Assembly: GCF_019084045.1 (NCBI RefSeq)
Contig: NZ_JAHRED010000016.1
Location: 1 to 39,893 of the forward strand
DNA from: Paeniglutamicibacter quisquiliarum
Lineage (GTDB): Bacteria > Actinomycetota > Actinomycetes > Actinomycetales > Micrococcaceae
Reading direction: 5' to 3'
Length of the DNA: 39,893 nt
The notes under the pieces were generated by a model. The model saw nothing but the letters and a program-made list of their open reading frames with translations. It ran no database searches and was not told the origin of the DNA. The position numbers were made by a program, and so were the translations under genes. This document shows positions 24,324 to 31,864 of the stretch, in pieces (the first letter of the stretch is position 1; each line of letters starts with the position of its first letter).

Positions 24324-24607
24324 CTTTCCGTTCTTGCCAAAGTTGGCGTCGCTCACCAGTTGCGCGCCACCGGGGCAGGAACCGGAGCTGACACTATCCA
24401 AGAACCCACCCCTTGCCTCCTCGGGTGTCCCTCTGCCGCTCGTGAGTGCTTCCCCATAGGGTTCGGGTTTGGGTAGCAATGGCGTGAAATGTGGATTTCG
24501 GCGCTCGTGAAGGTTTTCTGTTGTCGTTAGTTGCCGATGACGAGGATGCTTGCAGCCGCTTCGATGACATCGTCGATGATGGTTTAGAGCTGGTTTAGAG
24601 CTGGTTG

Positions 24608-24679
24608 AAGCGGATGGGCTTCCTGGCGGGGTGCGTTATGCAGCGATCACGGAACGCCTCCACTTAGCGATCAAATCCA
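24608..24679 (+). repeat. Left copy of a 72-nt direct repeat
   Basis: It matches 25173-25243 over its whole length with a few substitutions and one indel, including identical runs GCAGCGATCACGGAACGCC and CCACTTAGCGATCAAATCCA. It lies 565 nt from the second copy; the small HTH gene is between them. A tandem GGTTTAGAGCT pair sits just before it at about 24580-24604. Confidence 0.8.
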
Positions 24680-24878
24680 CGCCGGTAACTGTCGAGGAAC
24701 TGCCAGAAATCGATCCCGTCTTTCCAGCCGCATCATTAGCGGAACGGGGGCCGGTGGCCGATCCTAGCCACTTTTGGTTATGGTTGGCCACCAACCCAAC
24801 CCCCCAAACAATTTGAGGGCGTCAGAACGCCGATTAGCTGACATTGAGTGCCGCACCTACGCCGGATAGGAAGTTTTC

Positions 24879-25118
24879 ATGACCACACCTCCCTTCACAG
24901 CTGAGAAAGCTGCTGAAATCCGGAAACGGTTTGCAGCAGGAATCAGCAGGGTTCAACTCGCCAAGGAATTTGAGCTGAGCCAAACCGTCATCGGGCAGAT
25001 TCTCCGCAACGAAGCCGTGGGCAATGATTCACAAAGTGAAGGGTTACGCACCGCACGCGTCCACAACCGGACGAATCCACGCGGCCAAAAACACGCACCG
25101 CGAAAAAACTGGTACTAA
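24879..25118 (+). CDS. Small helix-turn-helix protein
   Basis: Predicted 79-residue DNA-binding protein. Residues about 8-45 (KAAEIRKRFAAGISRVQLAK, then FELSQTVIGQILRNE) form a resolvase/IS-type helix-turn-helix, followed by a basic tail (RTNPRGQKHAPRKNWY). The start has AGGAAG 5 nt upstream, and a strong hairpin follows the stop. It sits between two 71-72-nt direct repeats. It resembles the C-terminal HTH of serine recombinases (compare KAQLARDYGLSRETVYQYL in the recombinase at 26063) without a catalytic domain. It could be a remnant or a small regulator of the mobile segment. Confidence 0.72.
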   Translation: MTTPPFTAEKAAEIRKRFAAGISRVQLAKEFELSQTVIGQILRNEAVGNDSQSEGLRTARVHNRTNPRGQKHAPRKNWY

Positions 25119-25120
25119 TC

Positions 25121-25160
25121 CCGTGAAATCCTGGGGTGCCAACCACCCCGGATTTCACGG
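25121..25160 (+). terminator. Terminator of the small HTH gene
   Basis: CCGTGAAATCC and GGATTTCACGG pair perfectly at the base, with GGGGTG/CACCCC above and a CCAA loop. It begins 3 nt after the stop codon. No poly-T follows. Confidence 0.7.
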
Positions 25161-25172
25161 CTGGACCCTCAC

Positions 25173-25243
25173 AAGCGGAGGGGCTTCCGGGCCGGGTGCG
25201 TTTGCAGCGATCACGGAACGCCGCCACTTAGCGATCAAATCCA
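25173..25243 (+). repeat. Right copy of the 72-nt direct repeat
   Basis: See the left copy at 24608-24679. The remainder of the intergenic stretch up to 25499 holds a 7-bp CTTCACC/GGTGAAG hairpin at 25406-25429 and no convincing gene. Confidence 0.8.
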
Positions 25244-25499
25244 TAGACAACGTGGTCTCAACAAGATGTCTCGTGATATCCGGTGCAGGGAAGGCCGGAC
25301 CGGACGTTTGGTGGGACATGTCTGTCGGCATGGGGATCTCGGGAGGGCGCCGACAGCGTAATTGGGACTCACTGGCCTCGACCCATGAGGGGGGCGTTGC
25401 TAATACTTCACCTCCAACCAGTGGTGAAGCGGTAGCCGTTTCCTTGGCGAAGGCAAGTGCCGTTGGTCCGGGGCCAAGCACAGAACCCCAGGGGCATCG

Positions 25500-25853
25500 T
25501 TAGTTCATCGGCTTGTATGAGCGGTCCTCAAGCATCTCGAAAAGCTTGGGCGCATCGTTCTCGGCGGCGATGGCCTGCATGAAGTGACGGTCCAGGTTTC
25601 CGGACAGCGTCACCATGTATGGACGGTTGCGACCGAGACGCTCGAAGATCTTATGCATCATGTCCGTTGCCAGGCCATGCTTCCGGTACTCGTTGTCGAC
25701 GAAGAAGCCGCTGAGGTAGGTGAACTCGGGTTTGTGCTCCCAGCGTTTGTAGGTCGCCTGGCCGACAATGCTCCCGTCCTTGGTGAATGCCGCCAGCTGG
25801 CCCCATGCATCGGTCGGTGTTTCCCCCACCCAGCGAATAATGATGTCGTCCAT
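25500..25853 (-). CDS. GNAT-family N-acetyltransferase-like protein
   Basis: Predicted 117-residue small acetyltransferase-fold protein. The acetyl-CoA-binding motif A region is visible as LSGFFVDNEYRKHGLATDMM, preceded by the beta-hairpin GQLAAFTKDGSIVGQATYKR. It is shorter than typical GNAT enzymes (140-180 residues), so it may be minimal or truncated. The ATG at 25853 was chosen as the first residue of the conserved fold (MDDIIIRWVGE); a start 36 nt upstream is also possible. The substrate is unknown. It is convergent with the small HTH gene. Confidence 0.65.
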   Translation of the reverse strand: MDDIIIRWVGETPTDAWGQLAAFTKDGSIVGQATYKRWEHKPEFTYLSGFFVDNEYRKHGLATDMMHKIFERLGRNRPYMVTLSGNLDRHFMQAIAAENDAPKLFEMLEDRSYKPMN

Positions 25854-25929
25854 GCTCGAATTATGGCAGGGCAGCATTAAGCAAAACAAGATCCATGATT
25901 ACCGCTTGTCATTCTGGGGTATACCACAA

Positions 25930-26028
25930 CCTGACGTCAGGAGATCATTTTGTAGGGTTGTCAGATTAGGGTTCCATTTCATAATTATGGACAATCGATC
26001 TCGACCCTCTTAGACTCTAACCTGACAG
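25930..26028. promoter_or_regulatory. Candidate res/recombination site upstream of the serine recombinase
   Basis: It contains a perfect palindrome CCTGACGTCAGG (25930-25941), then TTGTCAGATTAG (25958-25969) and an inverted near-match CTAACCTGACAG (26017-26028). Repeated CCTGAC/GTCAGG dyads just before a resolvase gene are the usual layout of a resolvase-controlled res site and promoter. Confidence 0.45.
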
Positions 26029-26062
26029 ATAACCGTGATCTTCGAAAATATTGGGTGGGTTC

Positions 26063-26635
26063 GTGGGTGGACAGCGAATTGGGTACGTGCGGGTCAGCAT
26101 GCTGGACCAGAACGACCAGCGCCAGCTCGAAGGCCAGACCCTGGACCAGGTGTTTACCGACCATGCCTCGGGAAAAAACACACAGCGACCGAAGCTTGAT
26201 GAGTTGATCAGGTTCGCCCGGGCGGGGGATACCGTCGTAGTGCATTCCATGGACAGGCTGGCCCGAAACCTCGATGACCTGCGCTCGGTGGTGCAAACCC
26301 TGACCGGCAAGGGTGCCAGGGTCGAGTTCGCCAAGGAAGGTCTGGTGTTCACGGGGGAGGACTCCCCGATGGCGAACCTGATGCTCTCGGTCATGGGGGC
26401 CTTCGCCGAATTCGAACGGTCCCTTATCAAGGAACGCCAACGCGAAGGCATTGCCCTGGCGAAGACCCGCGGGGTCTACAAGGGGCGCAAGCGTGCCCTG
26501 GACCCGGAGCAGGTGGCCGAGCTGGTGGCCCGGGCGGCCGCCGGGATCCCCAAGGCTCAGCTTGCCCGGGACTACGGGCTGAGCCGGGAAACGGTGTACC
26601 AGTACCTGCGACGAGCGGAACAGCCCACCGTGTAA
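26063..26635 (+). CDS. Serine recombinase (resolvase/invertase family)
   Basis: Predicted 190-residue site-specific recombinase. The catalytic domain begins GQRIGYVRVSMLDQN, with the nucleophilic Ser in VRVS. It continues with HSMDRLARNLDDL (active-site Arg residues), ANLMLSVMGAFAEFER and RQREGIALAKTRGVYKGRK. A C-terminal HTH (QLARDYGLSRETVYQYLRR) completes the small-resolvase layout. GTG at 26063 places the first residues as in the family; a TTG at 26051 is an alternative. It probably resolves or inverts DNA of the surrounding mobile segment. No transposase gene is adjacent. Confidence 0.9.
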   Translation: MGGQRIGYVRVSMLDQNDQRQLEGQTLDQVFTDHASGKNTQRPKLDELIRFARAGDTVVVHSMDRLARNLDDLRSVVQTLTGKGARVEFAKEGLVFTGEDSPMANLMLSVMGAFAEFERSLIKERQREGIALAKTRGVYKGRKRALDPEQVAELVARAAAGIPKAQLARDYGLSRETVYQYLRRAEQPTV

Positions 26636-26964
26636 GAGGCCTGTTCACTGGACTCTTGCCTGGTGACTGGCTAGATAAGTGCTGCATGGCTACGGCTGTA
26701 GGTGCTGCATTTGAGGTAGGGGAGTGACTCAGTATCAGGGGCAGGGCCTGCGCGACTCTGGGGTGCAACGTTAAAGACCGTGAATAAGAAATTGCGCCAA
26801 TGCGGATACAACGTTTAGCATCGCGATCCGCACACTATTTCTGAGCATGCTGGGGTCTCGCTTATGGGCGTTCCTAATACACAGCAACGAGTTCATTTCA
26901 CTGAAAAGTTGACTGATATCTGCTCCCCTTGTTTGGGTGGGGCATCGTATGTTGAATCAGAAGC

Positions 26965-27002
26965 GGCCCGAGTCCTGTGGGTTGAACAGGATTCGGGCCT
27001 TT
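26965..27002. terminator. Bidirectional-type terminator between the recombinase and the second MHS gene
   Basis: GGCCCGAGTCCTGT (26965-26978) pairs with ACAGGATTCGGGCC (26986-26999), with one G-U pair, and TTT follows on the plus strand. On the minus strand it lies 38 nt beyond the symporter stop. The stretch 26636-27040 shows no other feature; a 78-codon frame crossing this hairpin is probably accidental. Confidence 0.75.
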
Positions 27003-27040
27003 CCTGGGGGTTGCCGGAACCGCCGGAACGGATCTGGCCG

Positions 27041-28369
27041 TTAGGTTTCGCGGATCAGGTTGCTGTCCTTCGTCTCCTTCATGAGGATGCCGGTCACTAG
27101 GGTAATCATGGCGACACCGATGAGGTAGTAAAGGAACCAGTCTTGATGGCCGCTTTGTGACAAGGCGGCGTTAATGTAGGGGGCGGTGCCGCCGAAGATG
27201 GCAGTGGCCAGAGAAAGTGGACCCGCGACACCGGCGGCGCGCACGCTGGTGGGGAAGACCTCGGCCCAGATGGCGCCATTGACGCCGAAGAGCAGGGCCA
27301 GAACCGTGAGCGAGGCAAGTAAGGCCGTGAGCAGACCAGCAAAACTACCGTCCACGAGAGAATGGATCGGGATGGTCAGTGCGACGAACGCGATGCCGAA
27401 GGCAATGACCATCGGCTTGCGCCCGATACGATCCCCGAGCCATCCCGCCAGCAAGACGGCGCCGAGGAAGTAGACCTGAGCGATAAGGCTTGCAGTGAGG
27501 GCGCTGGAGCTGTCCTGTCCATACTGGAGCTGGGCGTACGTTGGCATGAAGATGAGCCATGTGTAGAACATGATCGAACCGCCCGCCGAGAGGCCGAAGA
27601 CGACGAGGATCGCCTTCCAATGGTGCAACAGGCGTGGCTTGCGGGTCTCGATGCTTGTGCTGTCCACGCGTGCGTCGGCGGACTTGGAGGCTTCCTCGAA
27701 GGCATCGGTCTCGGTCAGGCTGCGGCGAAGGTGCAGGGCGTAGAGGCCTAGTACGCCGCCAATACCGAAAGCGACGCGCCAACCCCATTCACGCACATCA
27801 GATTCAGACAGGAGCGTGGTCAGTACAAGTCCTGTCAAAGTGGCAAGGATCGTTCCCAAAACGACGCTGAACCACGAGGTGCTACCGAAGAAGGCCCGGC
27901 GTCCGCGTGGTGCACGCTCTACGAGGTAGGTGATGGAAGTGCCCATCTCCCCACCGTGGGCAACGCCCTGCACCAGCCTAGCGAGGAGCAGAATTGCCGA
28001 CGCGCCGAGACCAATGGATCCATAGGTCGGCGCGACGGCGATTACTAGACTGCCAACGGCGGTCAACATCATCGCGAGAGTCAGGCTTTTGCGGCGACCT
28101 ACGCGGTCCGCATAGGCACCGAAGAGGAACCCGCCGAGGGGTCGAGTGATGAAACCGACCGCGAAAACCGCAAGAGTTGCCAGCAGTGCAGAGGCTGCAT
28201 TCTCAGGCTGGAAAAACTGGACGGCAAAATAAGGCGCGAAAATCGAATATATGGTCCAGTCGTACCACTCAAGCGAATTGCCGAAGTTGACCGCGACCAG
28301 ATCCTTGATGCGCTGTTTGCTGGACGTCGGATCCTGTTGCTTTCGCTGGATCATGCCGGGCTGGCTCAT
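27041..28369 (-). CDS. MFS transporter of the MHS type (second copy)
   Basis: Predicted 442-residue 12-TM symporter. It has MHS signatures FGNSLEWYDWTIYSIFAPYF, RPLGGFLFGAYADRVGRR and AGWLGDRIGRKPM. It is clearly a paralogue of the transporter at 4537-5883 but diverged throughout. Its start overlaps the stop of the upstream flavin-reductase-fold gene as ATGA, so the two are coupled. A terminator lies 38 nt downstream. The substrate is likely an organic or aromatic acid, as for most MHS carriers. Confidence 0.88.
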   Translation of the reverse strand: MSQPGMIQRKQQDPTSSKQRIKDLVAVNFGNSLEWYDWTIYSIFAPYFAVQFFQPENAASALLATLAVFAVGFITRPLGGFLFGAYADRVGRRKSLTLAMMLTAVGSLVIAVAPTYGSIGLGASAILLLARLVQGVAHGGEMGTSITYLVERAPRGRRAFFGSTSWFSVVLGTILATLTGLVLTTLLSESDVREWGWRVAFGIGGVLGLYALHLRRSLTETDAFEEASKSADARVDSTSIETRKPRLLHHWKAILVVFGLSAGGSIMFYTWLIFMPTYAQLQYGQDSSSALTASLIAQVYFLGAVLLAGWLGDRIGRKPMVIAFGIAFVALTIPIHSLVDGSFAGLLTALLASLTVLALLFGVNGAIWAEVFPTSVRAAGVAGPLSLATAIFGGTAPYINAALSQSGHQDWFLYYLIGVAMITLVTGILMKETKDSNLIRET

Positions 28370-29022
28370 GCGACTCGTCCTTCCAATCCCAAGCGCGCGT
28401 CTTCGTCCGCGCCGGGAACGCGCATCTCGAAGGTTTCCCGTACCACCGTGTAATCGAAATATCCGAGGCGGGCGATCGGCTCGATCTTTTCTATATCTAG
28501 GCGGCCGTCGACGGTGATGACCTCATCGTCGATGTGGATCGTTTCGACGGTGGCGAAGACGATGTCGACTGTGCCGACCGCGCTGTTGCCGGGGACTCGG
28601 TGCGTTGAATGGTACTTGCACTCGAACTTCACCGGACTTTCTTGCACCATCGGCACGGGATGATGGTCGGCGTAGGCCCGAGTGAGCCCAAGATGATCGA
28701 ACTCGCTTTCTTCGGGGTCCAGGGCCATTGCGCTCTTGTTCACTGCCTCGCGCAGTGCGTATGTGGCCATGTTCCAGACGAACCATCCGGTGGTTTCTGC
28801 ATTGATGACAGTGTCCTTCCGCCGCCCGTCGGGGTATTGATTGGCGGAAAACATGACCATGGGCGGATCAAAGGTAAGGTTCTGCCACTGGCTATAAGGT
28901 GCGATATTTTCTACGCCGTCCATGCTGACGCTCGAGAGCCAACCGATGGGACGCGGCACCGTGCAGCTCTTGAAGGGCGAGAACGGCAATGGGCTGGGTT
29001 CGTGCGCGGGATTGTATTTCAA
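28366..29022 (-). CDS. Flavin reductase-like (DIM6/NTAB) flavoprotein
   Basis: Predicted 218-residue FMN-binding split-barrel protein. The family pattern TVPRPIGWLSSVSMDGVENI, then APYSQWQNLTFDPPMVMFSA is clear, as is SPVKFECKYHS in the C-terminal half. Members reduce flavins or act on small aromatic substrates. The start is TTG at 29022, supported by GGAGG 5 nt upstream. It is the first gene of a two-gene operon with an MHS transporter and is divergent from a GntR regulator. This class differs from the 165-residue reductase at 6073-6570, being longer and diverged, yet it is again paired with an MHS carrier. Confidence 0.85.
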   Translation of the reverse strand: MKYNPAHEPSPLPFSPFKSCTVPRPIGWLSSVSMDGVENIAPYSQWQNLTFDPPMVMFSANQYPDGRRKDTVINAETTGWFVWNMATYALREAVNKSAMALDPEESEFDHLGLTRAYADHHPVPMVQESPVKFECKYHSTHRVPGNSAVGTVDIVFATVETIHIDDEVITVDGRLDIEKIEPIARLGYFDYTVVRETFEMRVPGADEDARLGLEGRVA

Positions 29023-29083
29023 GGTGACCTCCGTGTGATCGTACTCACAAATGTTCGATCAGCGTAGCGCATATACACGGAAT

Positions 29084-29096
29084 ATATCAACGATAT
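29084..29096. promoter_or_regulatory. Inverted repeat in the divergent GntR/flavoprotein promoter region
   Basis: ATATC and GATAT are separated by AAC, within an AT-rich 116-nt gap that also carries an outer ATACAC/GTGTAT pair. This suits a GntR/FadR-type operator controlling both directions, but no specific consensus is matched. Confidence 0.4.
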
Positions 29097-29138
29097 TTTC
29101 TCATCTATTGTGTATCCTGAGGACTGAAGGGGAGTGTT

Positions 29139-29801
29139 ATGACAAAGGCCGACGATGCATATGTGCTGCTGGCAGAGATGATTGAGACAGGGCAGCTGGC
29201 TCCGGGGGCTTTCCATACTGAAAGCGACCTGGTTGCTGAAGTCGGCATTGGCCGCACCCCGCTGCGGGAAGCGGTACAGCGCTTGGACCGTGACCACCTC
29301 GTGCGAATCCGACCGGGTCGGGGGATCGAAATACCGACAAATTCCGTCGAGGATCAGTTGCGCCGGCTAGAAGTAAGGCGTTCGATGGAAACGCTGGCGG
29401 TTGCCCTCGCGTGTGAGCGTGCGACTGACGTTGAGTTGATGCGTGTCAGGGTGCTGGCCGAGGAAATGGCTGAGATGTCCGAGCTACAGCCCTATGTCGC
29501 AGCCGTTAGGGAAACCCACCAGCTGTTGTGCGAAGCCTCCCACAACGAGTATCTCGCTGATGCGATGACGCCCCTGCAGGGACTATCCAGAAGATTTTGG
29601 CTGGCCCACGTTCTGGACCCAGGCGAAGAGGTGTCGTCGGGCAAGGCGTTGCACCTAGAATTGCTGGACTTCATCGTGGCTCGAGACTCCGAAGGGGCCA
29701 GCGACGCCTCAATCCGGCTGAATGACTATCTTGTTGCCTCCGCCCTCGGTGTGGCGACGCGTAAGGCACGTCTTGGAAGCAGGACGGTCCCGACCTCCTA
29801 A
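29139..29801 (+). CDS. GntR-family regulator (FadR/FCD subfamily)
   Basis: Predicted 220-residue repressor. The N-terminal winged helix-turn-helix contains FHTESDLVAEVGIGRTPLRE and AVQRLDRDHLVRIRPGRG. The C-terminal all-helical FCD domain shows the metal-binding pattern with His in ETHQLLCEASHNEYLADAM. The start is preceded by AAGGGGAG. It is divergent from the flavoprotein-MHS operon and most likely senses its substrate, which is usual for FCD-type GntR regulators beside transport genes. Confidence 0.88.
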   Translation: MTKADDAYVLLAEMIETGQLAPGAFHTESDLVAEVGIGRTPLREAVQRLDRDHLVRIRPGRGIEIPTNSVEDQLRRLEVRRSMETLAVALACERATDVELMRVRVLAEEMAEMSELQPYVAAVRETHQLLCEASHNEYLADAMTPLQGLSRRFWLAHVLDPGEEVSSGKALHLELLDFIVARDSEGASDASIRLNDYLVASALGVATRKARLGSRTVPTS

Positions 29802-29816
29802 GGCAACGCCATTCTG

Positions 29817-30105
29817 TTAAGGGTTCGCTGCCGGCGGCAAAATTATCGTGCTCAGTTTCGCGGGGTTGGTCCGCCGGTCGATGTCACGGCCCTTGACACG
29901 GTAATTCGAGGTAGCGCGTTTGACCATACGGATCCGGGTGCGTGAAGCGAGGACGATTTGGTCCCGTGCAGCCCGCAGCGCGACGGTGAACGAGGTTCGT
30001 CCCGGGCCGAAATTCGGACGCGCAAGGGTCACATCGCTCATCGCGGTGCGCAGCACCTGGTCGAGAGTCCGCAGCGCCTACGCCACATGCTCGATCCCGG
30101 AAGGA
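29817..30105 (-). pseudogene. C-terminal remnant of an IS4-family-type transposase
   Basis: The minus-strand frame reads ALRTLDQVLRTAMSDV, then PGRTSFTVALRAARDQIVL, and ends with VKRATSNYRVKGRD and PAKLSTIIL. This resembles the C-terminal end of actinobacterial IS4-type DDE transposases (pattern ALRTAM...DRASFTVALQAARD...VKRP.SRY). A TAG stop at 30078-30080 interrupts the frame, and the catalytic part is absent. It is a decayed insertion-sequence end. Confidence 0.6.
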
Positions 30106-30142
30106 TACCGGCCGCGCAGCACCCGTCCGCCCAGGATTGTGA

Positions 30143-30188
30143 ATCGCAGCGCTAATTGGCCGGGATATCGCAGCGATAAATGGCCGGG
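30143..30188 (+). repeat. Tandem 22-nt repeats at an insertion-sequence-like end
   Basis: ATCGCAGCGCTAATTGGCC (from 30143) and ATCGCAGCGATAAATGGCC (from 30167), both followed by GGG, are 22 nt each. They match at 20 positions and are 24 nt apart. Multiple short repeats near an end are typical of IS21-type elements. The stretch 30189-30646 shows no recognisable gene. Confidence 0.55.
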
Positions 30189-30646
30189 CGACAGATGCCG
30201 TATTCCTGCAACCCACAGGCTGGACGGAGCCCTCAAGAGAGACGCCCCCCAGTGGGCGCCACTTGCAGCCACAGCAATAGCGCCATTTACCGTTGCGGTT
30301 CACAGTTCGTAAATGTCGGCTCTTTCGCCGTTGGGTGTCGCGGTGAAGCATCGGCAAGTAGGACACGCTGGCCCTGTCCAGATGGTGGGTGGCCCTCAGC
30401 CGGCGCGTGCGATTCAGCCGCGTGCTCGACCTTGGGACCGGCGCGGCGTGCCGACCGCCAGCTGGGGCCGGCACGCGGTGCGGAGCCCGTGCCCATGCAC
30501 GCCTCGCCGCAGCAGGGAGAGGTCGTCGTGGGGGGATCTCCCGGGCGGTCGCATCCGGGAGGAGCCCAGGGCCTCATAGGGATCCGGCGGCTTCATGGCG
30601 ATGCCCTTTTCTGCGGCTCGGGGTCCGGCACCGGCTCCGGCACGGG

Positions 30647-30678
30647 GCGGTCCCCGCACCCCGGGGTGCGGGGACCGC
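30647..30678. terminator. Perfect 32-nt GC-rich palindrome downstream of the Hsp20 gene
   Basis: Sixteen bases on each side (GCGGTCCCCGCACCCC and its complement) are perfectly complementary with no spacer. It lies 128 nt beyond the Hsp20 stop codon and may act as its terminator or form a cruciform. Confidence 0.5.
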
Positions 30679-30806
30679 GTGGGGGAAGCGGCATCGGGAT
30701 CCGGCCTCGCGTTGCGCGTACGGCTCCGTGGCGGGCCCGAGGGGGCAGCAGCCACGGGTTAGGGCTGCGGGGAAGATGCCGTTCCCGTTTGGGGAAATCG
30801 ACGCAC

Positions 30807-31229
30807 CTAGGCGTCGATCGAATGCTGCTCCTGCGCGTTGGAGGTGATGGCGATCTTGCGTGGTTTGGCGTGCTCGGCAACGGGGATCAGCAAACGCAGC
30901 ACTCCGGTGTCGTAGGTGGCCTCGATGTGCCCGGTGTCCAGGTTCTCGCCCAGCACCAGCTGCCGGCTGAAGACCCCGCGGGGGCGTTCGGCAGCGAGGA
31001 TCTCCTTCCCTCCATCCAGGGCGCCGCGTTCGGCCTTGACCGTGACGACGTTGTTCTCAACATCCAGGTCGATCGAGCCGGGGTCCACGCCCGGCAGGTC
31101 GAATTCGACGTGGAACACATCCGCCTCGCGCCAAGCGTCCATGCTCATCGCCGCGGGCCGGGCCGTGGTTCCAAACACCTGCTCGGCGAGCCTGTCGAGG
31201 GTGCGGAACGGGTCGGTGCTCATCAACAT
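30807..31229 (-). CDS. Small heat-shock protein Hsp20 (alpha-crystallin family)
   Basis: Predicted 140-residue ATP-independent holdase chaperone. It has a short N-terminal arm ([15 protein letters not shown]) and an alpha-crystallin domain from about residue 30 to 125 ([20 protein letters not shown], then [14 protein letters not shown] and GVLRLLIPV). A C-terminal I-x-I motif is present (KIAI). The ATG at 31229 has GGAGAGG upstream; a second ATG 6 nt inside is possible. It stands alone. No HspR-type (HAIR) or CIRCE operator is visible upstream. Confidence 0.92.
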   Translation of the reverse strand: MLMSTDPFRTLDRLAEQVFGTTARPAAMSMDAWREADVFHVEFDLPGVDPGSIDLDVENNVVTVKAERGALDGGKEILAAERPRGVFSRQLVLGENLDTGHIEATYDTGVLRLLIPVAEHAKPRKIAITSNAQEQHSIDA

Positions 31230-31864
31230 TGTTCCTCTCCTTTGTGGTCGTGCGTGTTTCCGGCCCCCGCCGGAACTTCGTCAGCGGGTGCATATTTTTT
31301 ATAGCACCAGCGATATGGAGATGCAATGGCATTTTTTCACCTCGTTTTCCGGGAAGGAGGCGTTGGTCCAGCACCCGTGTCGGCGCATCTTTCACGCCCC
31401 TCGAGGATCCATCCCGGGGCCGCGGGTCCGGGATGCGCTGCGGGAGGCTGCTTGGTTCTTCAGCAGGCCGAGCTTGACGTGGGAGGGTCGCTGCATTTGC
31501 CCGCGCGCGGCTTCCAGCACCATGAGGGATGCCGCGAAGGCGGGAAGGGTCAGCGGAGCAGGTTCAGCTGCCTTCGGGATCCGGGGCGGACCCATGCCGC
31601 CCGGCCACCCGAAATCGCGGGACATCTATCGCGGGCGGGGACCGCTGCGCACTATCCCGCTCGAATCATCCGCTTCCTTCGTATGCCCGGGGAACACGCT
31701 GGGAGTCCTTGAGGCATCGGGACAATCGAGGCGGTCCCTTTGGCTATCATGCTCCGGTCCTGGCATGCCGCTTCGTCGCTGACCCAAGAACGCTTCACCG
31801 CTCCGGGAACATGCACGGTCCGGGGGTGCGGAACCTCAAGACCAAAGCGGGCATCACGCACCGC
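31230..31864. other. Intergenic stretch without a recognisable gene
   Basis: About 635 nt between the Hsp20 gene and the end of the permease gene. Frames on both strands are open by composition only, with no start sites or family motifs. The AT-rich part around 31284-31340 probably contains the Hsp20 promoter. Confidence 0.5.

Larger units (their letters stand above)
23492..24330 (+). ncRNA. Candidate long structured RNA containing nine repeated hairpins
   Basis: Between the promoter-like site and a strong terminator-like hairpin lies about 840 nt with no plausible plus-strand gene and nine regularly shaped hairpins. An additional 6-bp hairpin, GGAAGC/GCTTCC at 23531-23549 followed by TTT, lies in the leader and could act as an attenuator. 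Stem changes are partly compensatory or leave G-U pairs, as expected if structure is selected. On the minus strand all three frames are largely open through the array, giving Cys/Leu-rich translations that do not resemble a natural protein. No match to a known large bacterial RNA class is recognised by eye. Function is unknown. Confidence 0.5.

Noticed and set aside
24580-24604. Tandem GGTTTAGAGCT, similar to part of a Cas9 crRNA repeat
   Set aside because: Only two adjacent copies without spacers, no cas genes and no tracrRNA-like partner; most likely coincidence or a small duplication.
26864-27100. 78-codon plus-strand ORF
   Set aside because: It runs through a 14-bp terminator hairpin and into the antisense of the MHS gene.
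30180-31304. 374-residue plus-strand frame
   Set aside because: It covers the antisense of Hsp20 and a GC-rich palindrome; the composition is low-complexity.
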